DNA of 5,756 nt, taken from contig CBFCZO010000169.1 of the NCBI GenBank assembly GCA_965602675.1, forward strand, positions 1 through 5,756, given 5' to 3'. Of the stretch, positions 1 through 5,187 are shown one piece after another (the first letter of the stretch is position 1; each line of letters starts with the position of its first letter). The notes under the pieces were generated by a model. That model saw nothing but the letters and a program-made list of their open reading frames with translations, made no database searches and was not told the DNA's origin. The position numbers and the translations under genes are program-made. Source of the stretch: DATKUA01 sp965602675. Its GTDB lineage: Bacteria > Acidobacteriota > DATKUA01.

Positions 1-350
1 CTCAGTTCCATCTTGGTCGGATTCAAGACGGCAGATTCGGTTGACGAAGGTGTCGGATGAGAATCGGTGCTGTTTTCCGAAACTGTGGCGGTTGTACTCA
101 GCAGCATATCCCGCTTAAACAAGGGAACTTCAAGGCTAGGAACAAAACTCCCGGTGATGGGAATTACGAGGATTGCCGAAACAGCCAGCAACCAGATTCG
201 ATGCCGTACAGAAGCCGAAAACTTGCGCAGCAGGCGGCAAGCTACTGATGCGGCCAGCAAGACGGCGGTGGATTTGATTAGGAGGTCCGCCAGAATCTGA
301 GCGCAAGCCGCCGAGGCGAACAACAGATCTATTGAGAGATTGGGGATCAA
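1..350 (-). CDS. M56-family (BlaR1-like) sensor peptidase, N-terminal part; 3' end beyond the left edge
   Basis: Only the first 116 codons are in the window. Reading starts at a TTG at 350-348, one base after the blaI stop codon. A GGAAGGG ribosome-binding site lies at 364-358, 7 bases upstream. No in-frame ATG occurs before residue 82, and an in-frame stop lies a little further upstream, inside blaI. The visible part has a hydrophobic segment at about residues 9-38, including a leucine/alanine-rich stretch after Lys26. A short basic loop (R39, R42, K43, R49, H50, R51) follows, then a second hydrophobic segment at about 52-70, then a Ser/Thr-rich stretch at about 85-106. This is the usual N-terminus of M56 proteins paired with BlaI. 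The zinc protease motif (HExxH) would lie further on and is not seen. In the known family the protein senses an extracellular signal at the membrane and triggers cleavage of the BlaI repressor; the signal here is unknown. Family assignment rests on hydrophobicity pattern, phrases and neighbour. Confidence 0.8.
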   Translation of the reverse strand, partial: MIPNLSIDLLFASAACAQILADLLIKSTAVLLAASVACRLLRKFSASVRHRIWLLAVSAILVIPITGSFVPSLEVPLFKRDMLLSTTATVSENSTDSHPTPSSTESAVLNPTKMEL

Positions 351-351
351 T

Positions 352-741
352 TCAACGCCCTTCCGCCTTGGATTTCTCTATCAGTTTGGCCATCTCTTCC
401 AACTCTTCGTCCGAGAGCTTCGAGGCGCTGATGTCGAGCAGAGTGGCCACGGTCTGAACCGGTGAGCCTTCGAAAAAGGTATCGGTAAGATGTTCCAGCG
501 CTGATCTGCTCGCCTTCGCCCGGTCCACGGTCGGGTAATATACGTAACGGGGACCGTCCTCTTCGTGCCTCAGATGGCCCTTCTCCTCGAGAATCGCCAG
601 CATTCGCCTAACCGCGGCGTTCGTAGGTGGTTTGGGAATGTTCCCGATCACTTCAGCCGCCGTCACCTTTCCTAATTTGTAAACGACATCCATTATCTGA
701 CGTTCGCGTCGGCTGAGATTATGTTCACTCGTTCTGCCCAT
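352..741 (-). CDS. blaI: BlaI/MecI/CopY-family transcriptional repressor
   Basis: This is a 129-residue winged-helix regulator. I chose the ATG at 741 over the TTG at 747 because a GGGG (754-751) sits 9 bases before the ATG but only 3 before the TTG. The N-terminal half carries the family hallmark L-S-x-R-E-R-Q-I-M-D-V-V-Y, the helix-turn-helix (T-A-A-E-V...P-T-N-A-A-V-R-R-M-L), a wing with E-E-K-G-H-L-R-H-E-x-D-G-P-R-Y-V-Y-Y-P, and then the helical dimerisation and cleavage region with F-F-E-G-S and a C-terminal E-E-L-E-E-M-A-K-L-I. Length matches the family (about 120-130). In known systems it is a homodimer that blocks its own operon until an M56 partner causes its proteolysis. That partner gene follows 1 bp downstream. 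A strong promoter and tandem repeats upstream fit autoregulation. The target genes here are unknown, and a beta-lactam role should not be assumed, since no beta-lactamase or mecA-like gene is visible. Confidence 0.93.
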   Translation of the reverse strand: MGRTSEHNLSRRERQIMDVVYKLGKVTAAEVIGNIPKPPTNAAVRRMLAILEEKGHLRHEEDGPRYVYYPTVDRAKASRSALEHLTDTFFEGSPVQTVATLLDISASKLSDEELEEMAKLIEKSKAEGR

Positions 742-762
742 CTGCAAGGCCCCGCTTGGCTC

Positions 763-796
763 TTATCAATGTTAAGAAATTATCATACGTTAAGAA
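763..796. promoter_or_regulatory. Probable BlaI operator: two tandem imperfect repeats
   Basis: Two tandem copies of the pattern TTATCA-N2/3-GTTAAGAA occur at 763-778 (TTATCAATGTTAAGAA) and 780-796 (TTATCATACGTTAAGAA), 17-18 bp apart, so on nearly the same face of the helix. The first copy is also an inverted repeat, TCTTA (761-765) with TAAGA (773-777). They cover the -10 box and predicted start of the blaI promoter, where a BlaI-type repressor should bind. A weaker resemblance lies at 833-846, over the candidate plus-strand -10. The repeats are seen directly; binding by BlaI is inferred from position and family. Confidence 0.62.
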
Positions 797-823
797 TTTA
801 GCCTAAGCCGGTGCCGTTGTCAA
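795..823 (-). promoter_or_regulatory. Promoter of the blaI-M56 operon
   Basis: On the minus strand a perfect -35 box TTGACA (823-818) is followed after exactly 17 bp by TAAATT (800-795, 4 of 6 matches to TATAAT). Transcription should start near 788, giving a leader of about 46 bases before the blaI ATG at 741. The tandem repeats at 763-796 overlap the -10 box and start site, which fits autorepression. Confidence 0.65.
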
Positions 824-845
824 GAGGAATGGTTATTATTTTAAC
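817..845 (+). promoter_or_regulatory. Candidate divergent promoter for the amidine hydrolase gene
   Basis: On the plus strand TTGTCA (817-822, 5 of 6) is followed after 17 bp by TTTAAC (840-845, 4 of 6). The start would be near 852, about 55 bases before the ATG at 907. Its -35 occupies the same bases as the blaI -35 because TTGTCAA reads almost the same on both strands. The two promoters would therefore compete for polymerase. The -10 is weak, and a TATTAT at 834-839 has no well-placed -35, so this is a candidate only. Confidence 0.4.
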
Positions 846-906
846 ATCTTGTTTCGAGCGACCCAATGTGCGAGAAGGTTCTACGACGGAATCGGAGGAA
901 TAGGAG

Positions 907-1779
907 ATGGCAATTCAGTATGACTGCCGTAGCATGGTCGATCCTTTACGCGTTGTGGCTGTGAGAAGGCCTGATGAGGCTTTCTCTGTGGATGATCCTC
1001 ACAGATGGCATTACGCCTCGAGCCCGGACACAGACGAGGCGCGGCGCGAGCACGACGCTTTTATCGATTTGATCAAAGATTTTGGAGCGGAGGTCCTTTA
1101 TCACGACGAGGAACTCCCTGAATTAGCCGACTCCATTTATGTGCACGATCCGGCGATCGTGACGGATGCGGGCGCGATAATCCTGCGTATGGGGAAACTG
1201 CTTCGCAGGGGTGAGGAAGAAGCTATTGAGAGATTTTTCGAGAGGCACGGCGTACCTATTCTGGGGCGGCTGGAGGGAGTGGCTATCGCAGAAGGCGGCG
1301 ATCTGCTCTGGCTCGACCGCGACACGCTGGCCGCCGGGCAGGGCTACAGGACCAACTCTGAAGGCCTGAGGCAGCTTCGCAAAGCCCTTTCGCCATTAGG
1401 TGCGGAGGTAATACCGGTTGCCTTACCGGAATACGGCGGCCCCGAAGCCTGCCTTCACCTGATGTCGCTGATCAGCATGATAGATCATGATCTGGCGGTG
1501 ATCTACAGGCCGCTGTTGCCAAAACAGTTACAGCGACTTCTTGAGGAGCGCGGCATCGGTTTTGTCGAGGTTCCCGACAAAGAATTCGAGACAATGGGAC
1601 CGAACGTACTTGCGCTGGCGCCGCGCGAGTGCCTCATGCTCGACGGCAATCCGGAGACAAAGCGGCATCTGGAGGCGGCGGGCTGCAAAGTGAGGACATA
1701 TATCGGCAACGAAATCTCACTAAAGTCCGAGGGCGGCCCTACCTGCCTGACACGACCGATTCTAAGAAAATCTGACTAG
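907..1779 (+). CDS. Dimethylarginine dimethylaminohydrolase / amidinotransferase-superfamily hydrolase
   Basis: This is a 290-residue cytosolic enzyme of the guanidino-group-modifying (pentein-fold) superfamily. The ATG at 907 has GGAGG at 894-898, 8 bases upstream. Visible motifs are D81-P-A (substrate-side Asp), E129-G-G-D132, G144-x-G-x-R148-T-N, H184 in C-L-H-L-M-S, and C280 in G-G-P-T-C-L-T-R near the C-terminus. C280, H184 and E129 match the Cys-His-Glu set of bacterial dimethylarginine dimethylaminohydrolases. Those enzymes form a covalent S-alkylthiouronium intermediate and yield citrulline plus an amine. It is about 35 residues longer than the well-studied Pseudomonas enzyme (about 254). 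The sister activities (arginine deiminase, other amidine hydrolases) share the motifs, so the substrate is not fixed by sequence. The gene is divergent from blaI and shares its regulatory region, and it converges on a permease gene with only 5 bp between stop codons. No other arginine-metabolism gene is in the window. Confidence 0.85.
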   Translation: MAIQYDCRSMVDPLRVVAVRRPDEAFSVDDPHRWHYASSPDTDEARREHDAFIDLIKDFGAEVLYHDEELPELADSIYVHDPAIVTDAGAIILRMGKLLRRGEEEAIERFFERHGVPILGRLEGVAIAEGGDLLWLDRDTLAAGQGYRTNSEGLRQLRKALSPLGAEVIPVALPEYGGPEACLHLMSLISMIDHDLAVIYRPLLPKQLQRLLEERGIGFVEVPDKEFETMGPNVLALAPRECLMLDGNPETKRHLEAAGCKVRTYIGNEISLKSEGGPTCLTRPILRKSD

Positions 1780-1784
1780 ATGAT

Positions 1785-2090
1785 TCAGCGCGGATCGTAG
1801 CGTAGCAGGGCAACGAGCGCGACGAGGCCGGCGACCAGGTTGAATCCGAGCAGGATGAGCAGGTGCTCCCAAGGCAGATCGGAGTCTCCGGCGCGGACCG
1901 ACTCGTTCCAGATATTTCGCGCCTTGGGAACTGCGGAGAAGGGCACCGGCTTACTTGAGAATACGCCGGCGTCACAATAGGAATACAAGCCGTAGACCAG
2001 GTGAGGTGTTGTGTTGTCGGTGCTGTCGCGATTGACGACGAACTGGTAGAGCTGTTGCCTGTAGGCGATCGAATTGCGCATCAGCTGCTG
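1785..2090. repeat. Direct repeat, copy A (inside the intact permease gene)
   Basis: These 306 bases encode residues 367-467 and the stop codon of the second permease. They are repeated in the same orientation at 4881-5186 without insertions or deletions. The offset between copies is 3,096 bp, so the pair brackets both permease genes. Confidence 0.85.
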
Positions 2091-3188
2091 GAAACCGTAA
2101 ATCCCCGTCCCCGAGGTCATCTGGAGCGAATCATTGAGCAGACCGTAAGGCGATACCGACGCGAGAGTCTGCGCGGTCTTGGTCTGCAGAATTAGGGAGT
2201 TGTAGTAATCATCTTGAATTCGGCTGGCGGCGGCCCGTTGATCTATCCACATTTTCGCCCGATCAGGGACGTTAGGAGCAAAGGGATCGCCGTTCCAGTT
2301 CCCGGCATCAGGGGGAGCGTTGTCCTCGATTTCCTGCAAGATCCGCGCGATTTCATCCTTGATCTCAGCTTGGGTTCGGATCGGGACCACCTGCTCGGCG
2401 ATCAGCCTGCCGGCGCCAGGAATTGCGAAAACGGCGATTACCCACAACACCAGGAGAACGACAAGAGCTACGGCTGGTTCGCGAGTGAGCGAGCTGACTG
2501 CAAGACCGATGAGGAGGAAAGCCGAAATGCATAACAGGGAGAGCAGTATTGCCCAGGCTACCGGCTGGAACATGCCGGGATCGGCCGGCAAACCGCCGAG
2601 GGAAAACAACACGAACAGGTTGATGATTATACCGATGAAGAAGCAGACGAACAGCACTGCCAGCAAGCCGAGGTATTTGCCGAAAAACAGATTCAGTTTC
2701 GAGACCTGGTTTGAGAGGACCTGCCTGAGCGTGCCCGCCTTCTTCTCGCCGGCCACCGAGCCGTAGCTGACAAGAAACGCGAGCAGAGATATCAACACGC
2801 CCACGATGAAGTTCCAATCAAGTTTGGGCAGGGCCGGCAAGAGGTCATTGCTGCGCCGGCTGTATTGAATTCCCCAACGGCTGAAGGCGTTGAGCTCTAC
2901 AGCGTTGGGCATCATCGTCGTCCCGCCCTCGGCGATGAATGCGAGCGGCTGCGGCGGCTGGATCATGACCTGTTGGAATAGCGCCAGTTTCTGGAGGTTA
3001 TCGCAGACCTGCTGCATCAGCCTGCCGGTCTCCTGTACGTGGTCGCTGTAATCGTTCAGGTCATGCTGATATTTATTCGAAAAAACGGCTCCGTTGGCGA
3101 CAAATGCTACGATTATCAGGGCGGAGAGGAAGATGAATTTGGCATCTCGCAGGCCATCCTTGAGCTGATGAGCAGCGATTTTGAGCAT
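1785..3188 (-). CDS. ABC-2-type transporter permease (second gene of the pair)
   Basis: This is a 467-residue integral membrane protein. Predicted membrane segments lie at about 17-35, 124-143, 170-198, 210-232, 238-258 and 441-462. Between segments 2 and 3 is G147-E-K-K-A-G-T-L, the short motif typical of ABC-2 permeases (GE..xGTL) where the nucleotide-binding subunit docks. A loop of about 88 residues separates segments 1 and 2, and a loop of about 180 residues separates segments 5 and 6. Both are probably outside the membrane. The protein ends in L-R-Y-D-P-R. The ATG at 3188 is supported by GAGGT overlapping the stop codon of the preceding gene (10 bp apart), so translation is probably coupled. 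Overall plan and C-terminal motif match the preceding protein, so the two are paralogues and likely a heterodimer. Substrate unknown. Its last 101 codons have a second, diverged copy at 4881-5186. Confidence 0.85.
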   Translation of the reverse strand: MLKIAAHQLKDGLRDAKFIFLSALIIVAFVANGAVFSNKYQHDLNDYSDHVQETGRLMQQVCDNLQKLALFQQVMIQPPQPLAFIAEGGTTMMPNAVELNAFSRWGIQYSRRSNDLLPALPKLDWNFIVGVLISLLAFLVSYGSVAGEKKAGTLRQVLSNQVSKLNLFFGKYLGLLAVLFVCFFIGIIINLFVLFSLGGLPADPGMFQPVAWAILLSLLCISAFLLIGLAVSSLTREPAVALVVLLVLWVIAVFAIPGAGRLIAEQVVPIRTQAEIKDEIARILQEIEDNAPPDAGNWNGDPFAPNVPDRAKMWIDQRAAASRIQDDYYNSLILQTKTAQTLASVSPYGLLNDSLQMTSGTGIYGFQQLMRNSIAYRQQLYQFVVNRDSTDNTTPHLVYGLYSYCDAGVFSSKPVPFSAVPKARNIWNESVRAGDSDLPWEHLLILLGFNLVAGLVALVALLRYDPR

Positions 3189-3198
3189 AGAATTTACC

Positions 3199-4743
3199 TC
3201 ATCGAACGTCGTAGCGCAGGAACGCCACGAATCCTATGGAGAAGACAATGGCTATGGAAATAACCAAGAAAAGACCTGGTTGAAGAGATGCGGCGAAATC
3301 CGGCTTGTCCAGGCTGTGGGAGAAGGGCAGGAAATGATCTTCAGGCAGAGGACCCCACAAGTGGGGGCCTACAAACTCATCGGTGCGCCTGCCGAGTGCC
3401 ACCTGCTGTTTGTAATACTCATAGCGTTTGGGAAATTCGGATTCGTCGATGTCGGATGCAGGCCTGCGACAGAAGAAGCCCAGGGCGTTATCGGAAAAAT
3501 AACCGCGGCGTTCGAAATCGTTGATCATCTGGCGGCGGTAGCGCCGCACGGAATCCATGAAATTACCATAGACCGGATAGCCGGTGTTTGCCAGGGAAGT
3601 AATCAACTCGCGCAGATGAAAAGAAGGCGATACAAGCGAGAGTGCACCAGCAATCATCGCCTGCTGTTGGCGGTTTTTGTGCTGGCTATTGTAGATGTCC
3701 CAAATCCTACCCGCGCGCGATGACATCAACGGTTCGACGAATCTGACGAATTCAATCGCATCCCGGTAGTTCTTGACGGTCCCGTCATATTTTAGATAAC
3801 CCCCGGTTCCGGGCACCGACCAGTTACTCGACCAGACACCCCACCCGTATGCCGGGTGCTCCTTTCCGAATCCCTCAAGCCGTGCGACCACCTCGCGTTC
3901 CGTTGCTTTTACGGCGTTAGTCAATTCCGATGAAGAAGGCAGCGGAACTAAAAAATCGGCTGCGCTCTGAGCCGCACTCGGGATCACCAGCACACCCAGG
4001 ATCCATATGAAAAGCACAAGCACTAGGGCGACCGATGAGTTTCGGACCAAAGCCGAGCATGTGAGGCCCAGCGCCAGAAAGAGTGCAATAAAGATCAGAC
4101 CCGAGAGCGCAATACAGGCAATCGCTATCCATTGTTCAAATGTGAATGAAATGCTGAAGAAGAATGAAAGCAACATCAAGCCCGCCATCATGCTTAGAAC
4201 AAGCGGAATGGCAAGGCAAACCAAGCCGCCGAGGTACTTGGTGAGAAAGATGGTTCCACGGCTGACGCTGCCGGTGCACTGGAGTTTCAGGGTGCCCCTC
4301 TCCCGCTCACCCGAAATCGAGTCGTAGCCAAAAAGGATGCCGAACAGGCTGACAACTATGGCAAATATGGTGTAAAGGTCGAGTGAGGGGAGAGCGGCCA
4401 TAAGCATGTTGTCGGTGAAGCTGCCCTCCGCTCTGAGCGGGACCTCCCAACGCCGCACTTGAACCGAGTTGCCGAAGCGCCGGTCCTCGCCCTGAGTGAA
4501 GATGCTGAGTTTTGACGGCGGTCGGTGTAACGTGGGGCTGATTTGAGAGGGGACATAAATCTCGTGATCCTGACGCGCGGTCTCTTCGGCGGCGAGATTG
4601 TAAGCGTCACGCCGTCTCAGGTAGTCGTCACCAAGAACCCAGAAACTGACCAGAACCAGGGCTATTGTGGTCACAAATGCCGCTGCGAACCGGAACGTGA
4701 GAAGATGATTACGGATTTCCTTCGAAAGCAACGAGATGAACAT
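3199..4743 (-). CDS. ABC-2-type transporter permease (first gene of the pair)
   Basis: This is a 514-residue integral membrane protein. I use the ATG at 4743 rather than a GTG at 4761, because GGGAG (4755-4751) stands 7 bases before the ATG and would fall inside the longer version. Predicted membrane segments lie at about 18-38, 121-141, 173-200, 206-228, 235-256 and 488-509. The docking motif is G145-E-R-E-R-G-T-L after segment 2. A loop of about 80 residues follows segment 1 and one of about 230 residues separates segments 5 and 6. That long loop is rich in aromatic and charged residues (W300-G-V-W, several Arg-rich stretches). The protein ends in L-R-Y-D-V-R. It is followed 10 bp later by its paralogue, with the downstream ribosome-binding site overlapping this stop codon. 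No ATP-binding protein gene is adjacent on either side within the window, so the energising subunit must be encoded elsewhere or lies outside. Exporter function is a family-level inference; substrate unknown. Confidence 0.85.
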   Translation of the reverse strand: MFISLLSKEIRNHLLTFRFAAAFVTTIALVLVSFWVLGDDYLRRRDAYNLAAEETARQDHEIYVPSQISPTLHRPPSKLSIFTQGEDRRFGNSVQVRRWEVPLRAEGSFTDNMLMAALPSLDLYTIFAIVVSLFGILFGYDSISGERERGTLKLQCTGSVSRGTIFLTKYLGGLVCLAIPLVLSMMAGLMLLSFFFSISFTFEQWIAIACIALSGLIFIALFLALGLTCSALVRNSSVALVLVLFIWILGVLVIPSAAQSAADFLVPLPSSSELTNAVKATEREVVARLEGFGKEHPAYGWGVWSSNWSVPGTGGYLKYDGTVKNYRDAIEFVRFVEPLMSSRAGRIWDIYNSQHKNRQQQAMIAGALSLVSPSFHLRELITSLANTGYPVYGNFMDSVRRYRRQMINDFERRGYFSDNALGFFCRRPASDIDESEFPKRYEYYKQQVALGRRTDEFVGPHLWGPLPEDHFLPFSHSLDKPDFAASLQPGLFLVISIAIVFSIGFVAFLRYDVR

Positions 4744-4750
4744 TGACCTA

Positions 4751-4757
4751 CTCCCTT
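4751..4757 (-). promoter_or_regulatory. Ribosome-binding site deciding the first permease start
   Basis: AAGGGAG on the minus strand lies 7 bases upstream of the ATG at 4743. It would be part of the coding sequence if the in-frame GTG at 4761 were used, and that GTG has no comparable site, so the ATG is preferred. Confidence 0.7.
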
Positions 4758-4810
4758 TCACAAGTATGAACGGCAGCCAGGGAGAAAAAGTTCACATTTT
4801 TGAAGTACAT

Positions 4811-4857
4811 GGGAAAATACAGAAGACCGAGAGTGGCCCAGCACGGGGCCTACTCGG
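4811..4857 (-). terminator. Probable intrinsic terminator after the aroE / permease-remnant unit
   Basis: Read on the minus strand, CCGAG (4857-4853), a 2-base gap, GGCCC (4850-4846), a 6-base loop, GGGCC (4839-4835), a 3-base gap and CTCGG (4831-4827) fold into a GC-rich hairpin with one internal loop. It is followed by a loose T-rich stretch, TCTTCTGTATTTT (4826-4814). The plus-strand side has no T tract, so it would work only for minus-strand transcription. It sits about 25 bp after the stop of the permease remnant and 70 bp before the permease ribosome-binding site. This suggests the permease pair has its own promoter, though I could not find a convincing one at 4758-4826. Confidence 0.45.
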
Positions 4858-4880
4858 CCGATTCTGCGCCGCTGATCCCG

Positions 4881-5186
4881 CTATCTCGGATCGTAGCGCA
4901 GCAATGAGATTAACGCTGCCAGTCCCGCGAGCAGGTTGAATCCGAGCAGGATGAGCAGGTGCCCCCAGGGCAGCTCGGAGTCTCCGGCTTGGCCCGATTC
5001 GTTCCATATATTCCGGGCTTTGGGCACTGCGGAAAAGGGCACCGGCTTCCTGGAGAAAACGCCCTCGTCGCAATAGGAATAAGACCCGTAGACCAAATGG
5101 GGTGTCGTGTTGTCGGTGCTGTCGCGGTTGACGACGAACTGGTAAAGCTGTTGCCTGTATGCAAAAGGATAAGTCATCAGCAGCAT
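4881..5186 (-). pseudogene. C-terminal remnant of a duplicated ABC-2 permease gene
   Basis: This open frame aligns without gaps to residues 367-467 of the intact permease at 1785-3188 and ends in the same L-R-Y-D-P-R. From the shared A-Y-R-Q-Q onward, 82 of 93 residues are identical by my hand count. Of 37 differing codons, 26 are silent. Only the last membrane segment and the end of the large loop remain; five membrane segments and the docking motif are missing. The frame is open and begins with ATG at 5186, one base after the aroE stop codon, but there is no clear ribosome-binding site and a 101-residue piece cannot be a working permease. A short protein made by coupling to aroE cannot be excluded. 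The frame stays open upstream to 5279, but there it lies over aroE in another frame and does not resemble the permease. Confidence 0.8.
4881..5186. repeat. Direct repeat, copy B (remnant next to aroE)
   Basis: This is the same-orientation partner of 1785-2090. Similarity ends within about 10 bases of the aroE stop codon on one side and at the shared position of the permease stop codon on the other. Uninterrupted identical stretches are short (roughly 20-25 bases), for example around 4932-4953, because silent differences are spread throughout. Confidence 0.8.
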
Positions 5187-5187
5187 G

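Noticed and set aside
57..300. Two short plus-strand open frames at the left edge
   Set aside because: They are antisense to the M56 N-terminus, which continues directly from blaI and has the expected membrane segments.
329..341. 13-base sequence CTATTGAGAGATT repeated at 1223-1235
   Set aside because: It occurs in unrelated coding contexts on opposite gene strands, has no flanking similarity and is plausible by chance in this window.
2214..2817. Several overlapping open frames of 100-150 codons on both strands inside the second permease gene
   Set aside because: They are low-complexity, Arg/Pro/Ser-rich translations in other frames of a clear membrane protein gene, with no recognisable motif.
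3181..3723. 180-codon plus-strand open frame
   Set aside because: It lies antisense over the first permease gene, whose protein shows membrane segments and a conserved docking motif. The antisense product shows no family features.
4744..4761. GTG start at 4761 for the first permease (520 residues)
   Set aside because: The strong ribosome-binding site GGGAG lies inside that extension and is correctly spaced for the ATG at 4743.
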